A stretch of DNA of 64,000 nt, taken from Streptomyces albogriseolus (GTDB lineage Bacteria; Actinomycetota; Actinomycetes; Streptomycetales; Streptomycetaceae). Location of the stretch: positions 46,079 through 110,078 of the forward strand of contig BMVA01000023.1 in assembly GCA_014650475.1 (NCBI GenBank). The letters are read 5' to 3'. Numbering within the stretch: the first letter of the stretch is position 1; each line of letters opens with the position of its first letter. The notes under the pieces are model-generated. The model was given only the letters and a program-made list of their open reading frames with translations. It was not told the DNA's origin and ran no database searches. A program made the translations under genes and the position numbers. This document shows positions 8,670 to 18,258 of the stretch, in pieces.

Positions 8670-9086
8670 CTACGTCCGCAGCACCTGCAGCACATGGAGG
8701 CTCGGCGCCGCGCGGCCCGTCTGCGACACCGCCGCGAGGAGAGGGCCGGTTGGCCTCGATGCGCAGGGCATTTCCGGTAGGACCACCGGGTCGAGCTGGG
8801 GTGGTGTGGAGACGACGGCCCCGACATGGTGCGTCGCCGAGACGCAGCAGGTCCCGCCCGCCGGACAGCCGTCCGGCATCGCGGCCCTGGAACCGTGCAA
8901 CGACGCGCTCGCCTCGGTCGGGGCAACAGCGGTGACCTGCACAATGGGCCCCCGCGTTACATCGTGGTGCCCAACCGCACTCACGCACACGAACAGAGCG
9001 GTCAGCGCCGCGGCCAGCCAGCACGCGAGGGCGGCCGATCCCACGGACCTCCGCGCCCTATTGTCGCCGTGTCCCGCTCGGTTCAT
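8670..9086 (-). CDS. Small exported protein, copper-island tail family (LRT end)
   Basis: The 138-residue protein has one N-terminal hydrophobic helix (ACWLAAALTALFVCVSAVG), a low-complexity middle with a Cys cluster (DGCPAGGTCCVS), and a C-terminus ending LHVLQVLRT. The final residues resemble those of several other small proteins in this window. The ATG is favoured because the upstream extension is Arg-rich; no strong ribosome binding site is seen. The function is unknown. It is divergent from ccdA and upstream of DUF3105 on the same strand. Confidence 0.5.
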   Translation of the reverse strand: MNRAGHGDNRARRSVGSAALACWLAAALTALFVCVSAVGHHDVTRGPIVQVTAVAPTEASASLHGSRAAMPDGCPAGGTCCVSATHHVGAVVSTPPQLDPVVLPEMPCASRPTGPLLAAVSQTGRAAPSLHVLQVLRT

Positions 9087-9164
9087 CGCCGCTGATAGTA
9101 ACGGCTGTGTGCCGCCGCGTATGCGGGTCCGGTGCGGAAGGTTGCCCCGGCCGCACGACCGTGA

Positions 9165-9308
9165 ATCGGCCGTGCCAGGCTGTCCCGCAGACACATCGCG
9201 CCGCGCCGGGACGACGGCACACTGACGCTGCGCGCCTGGTTCTACGAGGTGAACAGCGGCTCGGTGGCGACCTTCCATCCGGATCCGGACGCGTTCCTGC
9301 CCCGGTGA
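9165..9308 (+). pseudogene. Beta-carbonic anhydrase C-terminal remnant
   Basis: A frame ending at 9308 reads TLTLRAWFYEVNSGSVATF and then HPDPDAFLPR before the stop. This matches the last strand and tail of the intact carbonic anhydrases in this window (LHAWFHEIDTGATL and ending FLPL). The zinc-ligand part is absent. It is a 3' fragment of a third copy. Confidence 0.65.
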
Positions 9309-9347
9309 CAGCCCTGTCAATCCATGCGGACGCAAGGAGACTGAGTG

Positions 9348-10100
9348 ATGCTTCTGGCCGCCGGACTCGACGCCACCGTCGTGAGCGGCTCCCTCCTGCT
9401 CGCGCTGCCCATCGCCGGACTCGCCGGCGCCGTCTCCTTCTTCTCCCCGTGCGTACTGCCGCTCGTGCCCGGTTACCTCTCGTACATCACCGGGGTCAGC
9501 GGCGCGGATCTTGCCGAGGCCCGGCGCGGGCGCATCCTGGCGGGCACGCTGCTGTTCCTGGCCGGGTTCACGGCCGTGTTCGTCTCGTTCGGGGCCGCGT
9601 TCGGCTACGCGGGCAACACGCTGCTGGAGTACCAGGAACCGCTCATCCGGATCCTCGGCGCGCTGACCATCGTGATGGGCCTGTCGTTCATGGGCGTACT
9701 ACCGGGAATCCGGCGCGAGTGGCGCCTGCACCGGCGCCCGGCGGCCGGCCTGGCCGGTGCCCCGATGCTGGGCGTGCTGTTCGGCCTGGGCTGGACCCCG
9801 TGCATCGGCCCCACCCTTGCCGCGGTGCAGGCGCTGGCGTTCAGCGAGGCGAGTGCCGGCCGCGGGGCCGTGCTGACCGTCGCGTACTGCGCTGGGCTGG
9901 GACTGCCCTTCCTCGCTGCAGGGTTGGCCTTTCGTAAGACGCTCGGGGTGTTCTCCTGGGTCAAGGCTCACTACCAGTGGGTGATGCGTATCGGCGGCGG
10001 CATGATGATCGCGACGGGGCTGCTGATGGTGACCGGCGTGTGGAGCAGTCTCATCAGCCAGATGCAGTCCTGGTCGGCCGGGTTCACGGTGGGCATCTGA
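9348..10100 (+). CDS. ccdA: Cytochrome c biogenesis protein CcdA (thiol electron carrier)
   Basis: This 250-residue polytopic protein carries both CcdA Cys motifs, [16 protein letters not shown] (Cys about 34) and [15 protein letters not shown] (Cys about 151), at equivalent places in its two repeats. CcdA moves reducing power from cytosolic thioredoxin to extracellular thiol proteins such as cytochrome c assembly or DsbA-like partners. The ATG is preferred over a GTG one codon upstream because AAGGAG lies 8 nt before it. A broken second copy lies at 14200-14510. Confidence 0.92.
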   Translation: MLLAAGLDATVVSGSLLLALPIAGLAGAVSFFSPCVLPLVPGYLSYITGVSGADLAEARRGRILAGTLLFLAGFTAVFVSFGAAFGYAGNTLLEYQEPLIRILGALTIVMGLSFMGVLPGIRREWRLHRRPAAGLAGAPMLGVLFGLGWTPCIGPTLAAVQALAFSEASAGRGAVLTVAYCAGLGLPFLAAGLAFRKTLGVFSWVKAHYQWVMRIGGGMMIATGLLMVTGVWSSLISQMQSWSAGFTVGI

Positions 10101-10114
10101 AGCGGGCTCTAGCT

Positions 10115-10385
10115 CTAGCGAGCGTCCTCGGCCGCTGGCTGTTGACGAGGCTGCGCGGGAAGCCGTAGGGCGATGAGGGCCGAAACGGCGAGGCAGACCG
10201 CCGCGCTGGTGAGGAAGACGCGGGACACGGCGTCGGTGAAGGCCCCGGCGGCGTGGTTGGTCAGGTCCGCGCCGAGCGGAGGGTCGAGGCGTCGGGCGGT
10301 GGCATGGGCCCCGGCGACGCTGTCGCGGGCGGCATCGGCCACCGGCTGGGGAAGGCCCCGCAGATGGGGGTCGAGGTCGCCGGTG
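10115..10385 (-). pseudogene. MFS (DHA2-type) transporter C-terminal remnant
   Basis: The frame reads LPQPVADAARDSVAGAHA, then AFTDAVSRVF and a hydrophobic stretch (LTSAAVCLAVSALIALRLP). This is the last helix region of DHA2 drug:proton antiporters. The other 12-13 helices are missing upstream, so this is a 3' fragment. It converges on ccdA. Confidence 0.6.
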
Positions 10386-10510
10386 TCCACGCCACGGCCT
10401 CGACGTGCGCGGGGCCTTCACCCGTCCGCAGCGACTACGTGCTCGGTGCCGCCCTCAAGCAGGGCCCGAGCGGAGGGTGAAGGTGTTCAGGAGCCCTGAG
10501 GACAGCGAGG

Positions 10511-10625
10511 TCACCTGGGTGCCGCGCCGCGCCCCCTGAGCATGTCGGCCATGAGCTTCATCTCCGGGGACCCGGGCGAGGGCGAACAGACGGCGTGACA
10601 GGCCAACTGCGCCGTCGCGGCACTC
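10511..10625 (-). pseudogene. DUF305 C-terminal remnant
   Basis: The last codons read EMKLMADMLRGRGAAPR, nearly the same as the end of the intact DUF305 protein in this window (EMELMADMLKERGSAAR). A CHAVC motif upstream parallels its CAQRC. The N-terminal three quarters are gone. Confidence 0.6.
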
Positions 10626-10923
10626 CGAGCCTGGGTATCCGTCAACCTGCGGCGGGCTAGCACGCCGCCGCCCGGCCCGGCCATCGCGGCCGTCGCCGCA
10701 CCGCGAGCCGGCGCGCCCGCAGCCCGTGCGGCGCGCCGGCCGCCGGGGAGCGGGGCCTGTCGGGCACAGCGGTCGCATGAGTTCGGGCCTTCGGATAGTC
10801 AGTCGCGCTCTTGGAAGTGGTGCGGCTGTTCGTCCGTACGCCGTTGGTCGCGTAATCACCCTTCCGCACCCGGGCCCGCCGTTGGGCGGCTCCTATCGCG
10901 CCCCTTCGGACCGGTTGTATTTT

Positions 10924-10977
10924 CGCAGGTCAGGAGCCTGTTAACGGACATGACAACGGTCACCGATGCAGCCTTTG
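10924..10977 (+). promoter_or_regulatory. Conserved 54-bp leader upstream of the first CDF exporter
   Basis: This block matches 39430-39483 at 49 of 54 positions, including a run of 31 identical bases starting at the shared GACATGACAACGG. Both copies lie 60-70 bp before a CDF exporter start. The core holds GTTAAC and an odd-centred dyad CGGTCACCG. It is most likely a metalloregulator operator plus promoter; zinc (Zur-type) control is a candidate by analogy with other CDF genes but is not proven. Confidence 0.55.
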
Positions 10978-11039
10978 CCCCTTTTGGTCCCTGTGTGTTT
11001 CCCTGCCTGGAACAGACATCGTGAAAGGGGCGGGCGGTC

Positions 11040-11951
11040 ATGGGCGGAAACGGTCACAGCCATGGGGTGGGCAGTCACGCGGGAGGCCGGCACCGCTGGC
11101 GGCTCGCGGTGTCGTTCGCCATGGTGGGTTCGTTCTTCGTGGTCGAACTGGTCTACGGGCTGCTGTCGGGCTCGCTCGCGCTCCTGTCGGATGCCGGGCA
11201 CATGGCCGCCGACGTGGTGGCGCTGGGCGCGGCGCTGGTGGCAACCCGGATAGCCACCCGGCCCGACACCACCGGCCGCCGCACCTACGGCTCCTATCGC
11301 GCAGAGGTGTTCGCCAGCCTGCTCTCGGTGCTGCTGATGCTCGGCGTGTCGGTCTATGTGGTCGCCGAAGCCATCGGCCGCATCGGCGGCGACGCCGAGG
11401 TCGACTCCGGCCCCATGCTCGTCGTGGGCGTGCTCGGCCTGGCGGTCAACGTGGCCGCGCTGCTCCTGCTGCGGTCCGGCGCGTCCGAGAGCCTGAACGT
11501 CAAGGGCGCCTACCTGGAAGTCGTGGCCGACACCGCCGGCTCGGTCGGCGTGATTCTGGCGGGCGGGCTGGTGGCCGCCACCGGTCAGCCCCTCTGGGAC
11601 ACCCTGGTCGCCCTCGCCATCGGTGCGTTCGTCGCGGTGCGCGCCGTTGCACTGGGCCGCGAGGTCTTCGCCGTCCTCGGCCAGCACGTGCCGACGGGCA
11701 TGGACCAGGCCGCCGTGGCCGACGATCTGGCCGCCGTCGGCGGCGTGAAGGACGTGCATGACCTGCACCTGTGGACCCTGACCTCGGGCATGAACGTGGC
11801 AACGGCCCACTTGGTGACCGCCGACCGCGCCGACAGCCACGCCGTCCTCGACGAGGCGCGCGACCTGCTGCGCGATCGCCATGGTGTCGCCCATGCCACC
11901 CTGCAGGTCGAACCCGCCGAGCACACCGGCTGCGAGCGCGTCGGCTGGTAG
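11040..11951 (+). CDS. CDF-family heavy-metal cation exporter
   Basis: The 303-residue protein has a short His-containing N-terminus, six hydrophobic segments and a C-terminal cytosolic domain (VKDVHDLHLWTLTSGM). Transmembrane helix 2 has SDAGHMAADV (His-x3-Asp). In helix 5 the usual His-x3-Asp is replaced by Glu-x3-Asp (EVVADTAGSVG), which could change metal choice. CDF proteins export Zn, Cd, Co or other divalent ions against protons. The gene stands alone behind the conserved leader. No strong terminator is seen after it. Confidence 0.92.
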   Translation: MGGNGHSHGVGSHAGGRHRWRLAVSFAMVGSFFVVELVYGLLSGSLALLSDAGHMAADVVALGAALVATRIATRPDTTGRRTYGSYRAEVFASLLSVLLMLGVSVYVVAEAIGRIGGDAEVDSGPMLVVGVLGLAVNVAALLLLRSGASESLNVKGAYLEVVADTAGSVGVILAGGLVAATGQPLWDTLVALAIGAFVAVRAVALGREVFAVLGQHVPTGMDQAAVADDLAAVGGVKDVHDLHLWTLTSGMNVATAHLVTADRADSHAVLDEARDLLRDRHGVAHATLQVEPAEHTGCERVGW

Positions 11952-12294
11952 AGATGGCCTCTCCAGATGCCTCTGCCCAGAGGCCAGTTGCAATCCGGTG
12001 GCCCAGGGGTGCTCGCTGGGTGACTCCTTCGCCCCCGGTTTACGGTGAGGACCTGGGTCGGGGCCGAGCACCTGCCCGGCCCCGTCCATCAGCCACTCGT
12101 CGGGGCCGCCGAGTCGTGTCCGCCCTACCTTCCCGATGGGGATGCCCAGACCGTGGGCCGTCCCACGGCCAGAGCGGGCGACCGCCATGTCAGGGCCCAC
12201 CGGACGATGTCGCCGTCCGATGTACAGGGGTCCGCTGAGGCGTTCGTGCCGGGAATGGGTGGCACTCACGTGCGAGACCGCGGCCAGGGAGACC
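11952..12294. other. Intergenic stretch between convergent genes
   Basis: No supported gene, RNA or clear terminator is seen here. Frames on both strands lack recognisable domains. Confidence 0.3.
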
Positions 12295-13311
12295 TCAGTG
12301 GTCGGAAGGGCGGTGCTCGCCATGCGCAGCGCGGGGCGGGGCGCCGATAACAGCTCCGGCGTGCGCCCGGGCCGCGGGATCGCGCCGGGACTTGAGCAGG
12401 CTGGCCACCGTGGTGACGGCCAGAACCCCGCCGATGACCGCCAGCGACACGGGCGTGGAGATCTCGGGCACCCCGGAGTCGAGGCCGTGCCCCCAGTGCA
12501 GGATCAGCTTCACCCCGATGAACGCCAGGATCAGCGCCAGCCCGCTCGACAGGTACACCAGCCGGTCGAGCAGGCCGCTTACCAGGAAGAACAGCGCGCG
12601 CAGACCCAGCAGGGCGAAGGCGTTGGCGACGAAGACGATGTAAGCCTGTTCGGTCACTCCGAACACCGCTGGGATCGAGTCCAGCGCGAACAGGATGTCC
12701 GTGCCGCCGATGGCGATGAACACCACGAACAGCGGCGTGACCACGCGCCGGCCGTCGATACGGGCCAGCAGCCGGCCACCGACGTAGGTGTCGCTGACCG
12801 GCAGCACCCGACGGCAGGAATGCACCAGCACGTTGTTCTCGACGTCGGGGTCCTCGTCACGATGGCGGTACAGCTGCACCGCGGTCCACAGCAGCAGCAG
12901 TCCGAAGAGCAGGAACATGAAGGAGAACAGCGACAGCAGCGTTGCTCCCAGGGCGATGAAGATCGCTCGCAGGACCAGGGCGGCGATGATGCCGAAGGTG
13001 AGCACCCGCTGCTGGTGCTCACGGGGCACCGCGAACGTCGACATGATGATCACGAAGACGAAGAGGTTGTCGACTGACAGACTCTTCTCCACGATGTAGC
13101 CGGCGAAGTACTCGGCGCCGTATTCCCACCCCACCTGAGTGGCGAAGACCAGGCCGAAGACCACCGCCACCGCGATGTAGAAGGCGGACCAGGCGGCCGC
13201 CTCCCGGAAGCCCACCGCGTGCGGACGTACCGTGCCCACCACCAGATCCAGGGCAAGGAGCGCCAGGATCACACCGATCGTCAGAGCCCACCCGAGCGCG
13301 GTGACCTGCAT
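12295..13311 (-). CDS. terC: TerC-family integral membrane protein
   Basis: This 338-residue polytopic protein has the TerC signature region EKSLSVDNLFVFVIIMS (about residues 76-92) and a second acidic helix motif GGTDILFALDSIPAVFG. TerC/Alx proteins are linked to tellurite resistance and, in better studied members, to manganese export during exoprotein metalation. The ATG with GGGAGG 6 nt upstream sits directly before the first helix; the longer upstream frame is Arg-rich and rejected. It is transcribed leftward, convergent with the first CDF gene. Confidence 0.92.
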   Translation of the reverse strand: MQVTALGWALTIGVILALLALDLVVGTVRPHAVGFREAAAWSAFYIAVAVVFGLVFATQVGWEYGAEYFAGYIVEKSLSVDNLFVFVIIMSTFAVPREHQQRVLTFGIIAALVLRAIFIALGATLLSLFSFMFLLFGLLLLWTAVQLYRHRDEDPDVENNVLVHSCRRVLPVSDTYVGGRLLARIDGRRVVTPLFVVFIAIGGTDILFALDSIPAVFGVTEQAYIVFVANAFALLGLRALFFLVSGLLDRLVYLSSGLALILAFIGVKLILHWGHGLDSGVPEISTPVSLAVIGGVLAVTTVASLLKSRRDPAARAHAGAVIGAPPRAAHGEHRPSDH

Positions 13312-13539
13312 ACCAGACCTCCCATTGGTCTCGTCTTCGTCGGACGCCGCACCATGCCCGCGTCGGACCTGCGCGTCACTTCCACGATCATCTCCGGCCA
13401 TCACCGGATGCCTGAACATCGAAGTGCCCGACCCGCTGGTAGTCGTCCTCCTGCCATCCGTGATGAGCATTCGCGGCGTCGGAGTGACTGTCTCACCCGC
13501 CGGCCGTGGGTGCTCGCCCGCCGGAGCCGGGCCTGGCCC

Positions 13540-13665
13540 GACCGGATCGCCTGCCGGCTTGCCTACGCGCCCAACGGCACCAAGCCCGAGCGCTTGGGCG
13601 GGATCGCCGACGCCGCTGGGCGATCGAATTCGCCCTGCAGTCCGGCGCGGATGGGGTGAGCGCAT
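13540..13665 (+). pseudogene. DDE transposase remnant (IS701/IS4-like), frameshifted
   Basis: Two adjoining frames together read RLAYAPNGTKPERLGGIADAAG and, shifted by one base, RRWAIEFALQSGADGV. This resembles the APxGT ... RWxIE ... FQ block around the catalytic Glu of IS701-type transposases. The rest of the transposase and any terminal repeats are not found. The match is short, so the family call is tentative. Confidence 0.4.
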
Positions 13666-14199
13666 CGCTGTGGCCGCTGTCGACCGCCAGCCGTGCACAT
13701 GGGACAGGGCCACCGATGACTCCGAGTGTGCCCGCTGCTGCGCCCGATCGGAACAGCCGCCTCCGCTGGCGGCGAGGAGCGCGGAGGTGATCGCGGTTCC
13801 CACGCGGCCGAGCACAGGGCGGGCAGCCGGGCGTGCGGTCACTGAAGTCCCTTGCGTAGCTGTAGGTTCCGATCTGCAATGTCCTCGGGCGTCGCGCTGA
13901 CCTCGTGCTTTGGTCAACTGTCCGGACGGCTTGTCAGCGGATTTGTCCAGCCGGTCTGTCGCAGTGGCGAGGAGGTCGAGCGGGAGACCGCAAGGACCCA
14001 GTACGTGCCCCGCGACGAAGTCACCTGCGACTGAGCGACCGCCGAGAGATCAGCGCGACCAGGCGGCGCGCTCCCGGGCGGGGATTCGGAACGACCCCGT
14101 CGGCGGTACCCGCCGAACCCGGCTGGTTCAGAACCTGGCCCAGGGCCGCGTCCTCGTGGGGGTTCGAACCCGCCCGGGAAGCGCACGCATTTCGGCCGG
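13666..14199. other. Gene-free stretch before the ccdA remnant
   Basis: No supported gene. Near 14158-14172 there is a short T-arm-like GGTTCGAACC sequence without the rest of a tRNA. The stretch lies between an IS remnant and the broken ccdA, so it is probably scar tissue. Confidence 0.3.
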
Positions 14200-14510
14200 G
14201 GCTGGCCCCCGTGCATCGGCCCGACCCTCGCCGCCGTCCTCAGCCTGTACGTCACCACGGGCAGCGCCGGACGCGGCGCCATACTCGCCTTCGTCTACAG
14301 CGTCGGCCTGGGCCTGCAGTTCCTCGTCGCCGTGATCGGCTTCCGGCGCGCGCTGAAGGCGTTCGGGCTCGCGCGCTGTAACGCGCGGGGCATGATGCGG
14401 TTCGGTGGAGCGGTGCTCGTCCTCGTCGGAATCCTCCAAGTCAGCGGTATCTGAACGTACTTCACGGGGCAACTGCGCTACGGGTTGGCGGGCGTCCAGC
14501 CGTGGCTGTA
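14200..14510 (+). pseudogene. Truncated ccdA copy with an internal stop
   Basis: The frame begins abruptly at [18 protein letters not shown] (second CcdA Cys motif) and runs through the last helices to VLVGILQVSGI, where TGA at 14451-14453 interrupts it. The same frame then continues TYFTGQLRYGLAGVQPWL to a natural stop, as expected if a Trp codon became TGA. The first half, with the other redox Cys, is missing. It cannot encode a working CcdA. Confidence 0.75.
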
Positions 14511-14696
14511 GCGCCCCATCCGCGAGAAGCAACAACAGCTCGGCCAGGAAACAGCGTCTGGCGGATTCACCTGCCGCTCCACCGGGCCGCTTTCGGCCAG
14601 AAAGCGTGCCCAGCAGCACCCAACAGGGGGTGGTCCGCACCCTGGTCGGACACACCGCCCTCGAAGGCGACACCGGGCAGGGATAATTGCCTCAAC

Positions 14697-15284
14697 ATGT
14701 TCGTCCAGTCTGTCGGTGACCGAACCGTGAAGGGCAGCGCCGTCCGCGCAGCCGCCGTCGCGGTGCTCGGCAGTGCCCTGGCCGCCGGACTTCACCACGC
14801 CACGGGCGACTCGCCGGTTTCAGGGCCGGCGGTGGCACTCGCGGCATCCGTACTATTCGTGGGCGCGTTCCTCGCGTTCGCGGTCTGCTCGCCCCGTACG
14901 ACGGCGCTGCTCCTCGCGGCCGCGCAGGCGGCCCTGCCGATCTGGCTCAACACCACCGAACCGCTGGCTGCTTCGGACGGCCATTACCGGTTGCTGCCCA
15001 CGTGGCACCACAGCAGTCCGGCCATGGCCGCCCTGAACCTCACGGTGGCCGTGGCGCTGACCTGGCTGTTGAGCAGTGCGTGCGAGTTGCCCGCCCGGCT
15101 GGTGAACGCCTGCCTGGAGCCTGCCCGGCAGTGGCTGCTCCGACTGGCCGGCTTCCTCGGACTGCCTCTCCCTCTTCCCTACGAAGCGGTGACGTCCCGT
15201 CCCCGAGGGCGAGCCTCGGACATTCCGCTGCTTCCTGTCGCCTGCCTCGTTCTTCGGCATCAGCGCGTGCCGTGCGGGCCGTGA
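14697..15284 (+). CDS. Four-helix membrane protein, copper-locus family (copy 1)
   Basis: The 195-residue protein has about four hydrophobic segments, an HHSSPAMAALNLTVAVALTW block, and a C-tail ending LRHQRVPCGP. Two other proteins in the window (33070-34020 and 38581-39252) share the layout: N-terminal helices, a His/Ala-rich external loop, one helix pair, then a basic tail related to VVRRGPP. Those sit in the YcnI/CopC operon, so a copper-linked role is inferred. No ribosome binding site stands out; the ATG is the first before the helices. Confidence 0.6.
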   Translation: MFVQSVGDRTVKGSAVRAAAVAVLGSALAAGLHHATGDSPVSGPAVALAASVLFVGAFLAFAVCSPRTTALLLAAAQAALPIWLNTTEPLAASDGHYRLLPTWHHSSPAMAALNLTVAVALTWLLSSACELPARLVNACLEPARQWLLRLAGFLGLPLPLPYEAVTSRPRGRASDIPLLPVACLVLRHQRVPCGP

Positions 15285-15395
15285 GTTCGGCGTATCGCCG
15301 AATCCGTCCGCACGACTCGTGCGACCGGCCCGGAGCCGTGATCGTGCACGGCCCGGGGACCGTTCGCGACCACTGATGTCCTGGAGCGTTTCGCC

Positions 15396-15683
15396 ATGCC
15401 CATCCCATTGGCCGGGTGGTGCCCGGACGGTTTCGTCCGTGCAGTCCTGGGATCCGACAGCCCCGCACCCGATGACAGGTACGCACCCGAGCACGAGGAT
15501 TCCGGCGGAGGTCTGCTCGACTTCCTCGCTTCCACCCAGATGATCCTGCTTATGGTCTTGGGGGTGTTGGCCGTTGTCCTGCTGGTATGGGTGCACTTCA
15601 TGCACCGCCGGGAGGACAGGAACCTCGACAGGGAGGCTCCTCGCGGTCCGGCGCCGCAAGCGCAAGACCGCGAAGGGGAGTGA
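15396..15683 (+). CDS. Small single-pass membrane protein
   Basis: The 95-residue protein has a polar N-terminus, one long hydrophobic helix (about residues 50-68, MILLMVLGVLAVVLLVWVHF) and a basic/acidic cytosolic tail. GGAG lies 8 nt before the ATG. No family is recognised. It follows the membrane protein at 14697 and ends at a very strong hairpin. Confidence 0.5.
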   Translation: MPIPLAGWCPDGFVRAVLGSDSPAPDDRYAPEHEDSGGGLLDFLASTQMILLMVLGVLAVVLLVWVHFMHRREDRNLDREAPRGPAPQAQDREGE

Positions 15684-15685
15684 CA

Positions 15686-15720
15686 CCTGGGAGGCCGACC
15701 GCTCCGGTCGGCCTCCCAGG
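15686..15720. terminator. Strong bidirectional terminator
   Basis: A perfect 16-bp stem with a 3-nt loop (CTC) sits 2 bp after one stop codon and 8 bp from the stop of the convergent MFS gene, so it serves both strands. Confidence 0.85.
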
Positions 15721-15728
15721 CGGTTGCA

Positions 15729-16988
15729 TCAGGCAGGGGCGAGCTGTGGTTCCTCTCGTACGGCCAGGCGCCCGCTGCGGGCGAGCGCGGCGACGGATGC
15801 CGCACAGATGAGACCGGTGACGGTCAGCATGCACCAGGTCAGCCAGAGGGCGTCGTGCCTCGCGGCGAAGTCCCAGAGGGCGCCGGTGGCGAGGTTGCCG
15901 AGGGTGATGCCGAAGCCGGAGACGGTGTTGTACAGGCCGTAGTGGGTGGCGACGAGGCGGTTGCCGGAGAGGGTGACGACGGTGTCCATCTCGAACGGGT
16001 AGACCACCGCGCTGCCCGCCGCGAGCAGCACCACGGCCGCCACCAGGGCGGCGAGCACCGCGCCGGTGGCGCCGGGCGGGGTGAGGGCCAGCGGCAGGAA
16101 GGCGAGTCCCATCGCGGTCAGTCCGCGGACCAGTGCCCGCCCGGAACTCCACCGCTGCTTCGCCCAGCCGGTGAGCCTGAGCTGACCCATGACGGCGACT
16201 GCGGCGGAGACGACGAAGAGGCCGCTGGTGACCCAAGTGCCCTTCGATCCCAGGGCGTTGGACGCGGCCAGGGGAAGGGCGAGGTAGACCTGGAAGGTCA
16301 GGACGTACGAGCCGATCATCGCAGTGGCGAAGAGCAGGAAGGGCCGGTTGGCGACGACCGTGCGCCACTGGGCCAGCACCCCGTCCGGTGCGGCCGTGGT
16401 GCCTGCCGTGTCGCCGTGGCGTGCGGGCAGAGCACGCCACTGCAGCACGGTCAGTACGGCGAAGATGGCGGCGGCCACGGTGCACACGAGCCGGAAGTCG
16501 GCGGCCAGCAGGGCGAGTCCGACCAGCGGGCCCAGCAGCATTCCGGCCTGGTAGTAGACGTTGAAGGTGGCGAAGGCGTCCACGCGCCGCTCGCCCGCCT
16601 CGACGGCCAGGTAGGCGCGGACGGCGGGGTTGAACAGGGCGCCCGCGAAGCCGGTGGCCGCCGAGGCGGCGATGAGGGCGGGGAGGCTGTCGACCCAGCC
16701 GAGCAGGCCGAAGCCGAGCGTGCGCAGGAGACAGCCGGCCATGATCGGGGCCTTGTAGCCGAAGCGGTCGGCGAGTGTGCCGCCGATCAGGAACATGCCC
16801 TGCTGGGAGAAGTTGCGCACGCCCAGGACGAGTCCGACCGCCCAGGCCGCGAGACCGAGCCCTCCGGACAGGTGGGCGGCGAGGTAGGGCATGAGCATGT
16901 AGAAGGCGAGGTTGATGGCGAACTGGTTGGCCATCAACAGGCGTACGGCGGGCGGGAAGGAGCGGGTCTGCTGCCACAGGGTCTTCAT
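15729..16988 (-). CDS. MFS transporter (MdtH-like exporter)
   Basis: This 419-residue protein has 12 predicted helices and the MFS motif A variant [11 protein letters not shown] between helices 2 and 3, with [10 protein letters not shown] typical of drug:H+ antiporter family 1. Its ATG overlaps the stop of the PLP enzyme gene (ATGA), so the two are made together. The transporter probably exports the product of that enzyme. The substrate is unknown. Confidence 0.9.
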   Translation of the reverse strand: MKTLWQQTRSFPPAVRLLMANQFAINLAFYMLMPYLAAHLSGGLGLAAWAVGLVLGVRNFSQQGMFLIGGTLADRFGYKAPIMAGCLLRTLGFGLLGWVDSLPALIAASAATGFAGALFNPAVRAYLAVEAGERRVDAFATFNVYYQAGMLLGPLVGLALLAADFRLVCTVAAAIFAVLTVLQWRALPARHGDTAGTTAAPDGVLAQWRTVVANRPFLLFATAMIGSYVLTFQVYLALPLAASNALGSKGTWVTSGLFVVSAAVAVMGQLRLTGWAKQRWSSGRALVRGLTAMGLAFLPLALTPPGATGAVLAALVAAVVLLAAGSAVVYPFEMDTVVTLSGNRLVATHYGLYNTVSGFGITLGNLATGALWDFAARHDALWLTWCMLTVTGLICAASVAALARSGRLAVREEPQLAPA

Positions 16989-18139
16989 CGGGCGGCTCCC
17001 GCGAGAGCCTGCTCGACGGCATTCTGCTCGCCGGTGGTGGCGAGCGGGTCGGCGATGCGTGTGCAGCGGGTCCAGCGGGTGACGACCCGGTCGCCGGGGT
17101 GGGCGATCTCGTCCGGGTCGTCGGCGGGCAGGTGGCCGAGGAGGTCGTGTTCGCGGCAGTAGGTGTCGTTGAAGATGGTGCCGACGTAGCGTTGCGGGCC
17201 GTCGGGGAAGACGGCGACGACCCGGTTCTCGGCGGGCAGGGTGCGGGCCAGCCAGCGCGCGACGAGCGCGACGGCGCCGACGCTCCAGCCGCCGGTGGCG
17301 TAGTGGTGGCGGGCCAGGCGCCGGGCGGCCCACACGGCTTCGGGCGCGGCGACCCAGTGGACCTCGTCGAACAGGTCGTAGGCGACGTTGCGGGGATAGA
17401 TGCTGCTGCCCAGGCCGCGCATCAGGCGCGGGGCGGCGGGCTGGCCGAAGATGGTCGAGCCGGTGGTGTCCACGCCCACGACCCGCAGCCGGGGGAAGAA
17501 GCCACGGAGAACGGAGGCGATGCCGGCGGAGTGGCCGCCGGTGCCGACGGAGACGACGAGGGTGTCGATGCGGCCGAGCTGGGCGACGAGTTCGTGGGCC
17601 AGCGGAGCGTAGGCGGCCACGTTGTCGGGGTTGTTGTACTGGTCGGGACACCAGGCATCAGGATGACGGTTGAGGAGTTCCTCCACGCGGTGGCGGCGAG
17701 CCTCCTGCCACCCTCCGGTGGGGTGCGGGGTGTCGACGAGTTCGACCTCGGCCCCGTACGCGGTGAGCAGGCCGGTCATGAGAGCTTCCATGCCGGGGTC
17801 GGTGACCACGGTGACCGGGTGGCCGTACGTGGCTCCGGCGAGGGCCAGGCCGAGGCCGAGGGTGCCGGAGGTGGACTCGACGATCCGCGCGCCGGGCAGC
17901 AGCTGGCCGCGTTCGCGGGCGGCGCGGACCATGTGCAGGGCGGTGCGGTCTTTGATGCCGCCGGGGTTGTGGCCTTCGAGCTTGACCCAGAAGCCGCGTC
18001 CGGCGGGGGCGAAGGGTTCACCGATCCACAGGACAGGGGTGCCGCCGACCAGGCCGGCGGGGGTGTGCAGCGGATGTTCGGCGCCGGCCAGCAGCTGGGC
18101 GGGCGAGGTGGGCACAACGGTGCGGGTGAGGTGGTTCAT
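16985..18139 (-). CDS. PLP-dependent cysteine synthase-family enzyme
   Basis: The 384-residue enzyme is of the fold-type II PLP family. It has the Schiff-base Lys in [10 protein letters not shown] (about residue 64), the substrate loop [12 protein letters not shown], and the PLP phosphate loop [11 protein letters not shown]. It is longer than O-acetylserine sulfhydrylase and diverges near the C-terminus, so the reaction may be formation of another beta-substituted amino acid (compare SbnA-type diaminopropionate synthesis). It is coupled to an MFS exporter, suggesting an exported amino acid, perhaps a metal ligand; this is inference. Confidence 0.88.
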   Translation of the reverse strand: MNHLTRTVVPTSPAQLLAGAEHPLHTPAGLVGGTPVLWIGEPFAPAGRGFWVKLEGHNPGGIKDRTALHMVRAARERGQLLPGARIVESTSGTLGLGLALAGATYGHPVTVVTDPGMEALMTGLLTAYGAEVELVDTPHPTGGWQEARRHRVEELLNRHPDAWCPDQYNNPDNVAAYAPLAHELVAQLGRIDTLVVSVGTGGHSAGIASVLRGFFPRLRVVGVDTTGSTIFGQPAAPRLMRGLGSSIYPRNVAYDLFDEVHWVAAPEAVWAARRLARHHYATGGWSVGAVALVARWLARTLPAENRVVAVFPDGPQRYVGTIFNDTYCREHDLLGHLPADDPDEIAHPGDRVVTRWTRCTRIADPLATTGEQNAVEQALAGAAR

Positions 18140-18258
18140 GGCGTGCTTCTCCTGCGGCCGGCGCCGCGAACGGCGACCGGTCGTATGAACGGGGGAAGAG
18201 GCGGAGGTGATCGGCTGCCGCGCCGGAGTCGTCAGGGAGGGCTAGGCAGCAGGGACGA

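Noticed and set aside
10950-11024. Leader peptide MTTVTDAAF... upstream of the first CDF
   Set aside because: Only nine residues are shared with the second locus and the frames then diverge, so the conservation is at DNA level, not peptide level.
11954-13917. Longer upstream start for TerC giving a 540-residue protein
   Set aside because: The extra N-terminus is Arg/Gly-rich and has no domain; GGGAGG lies just before the internal ATG at 13311.
14130-14190. tRNA-like T-arm with GGTTCGAACC
   Set aside because: The T stem has a mismatch and no acceptor, D or anticodon stems could be assembled around it.
15855-17162. 435-codon frame opposite the MFS gene
   Set aside because: Antisense shadow of an intact MFS transporter; composition is unlike real proteins.
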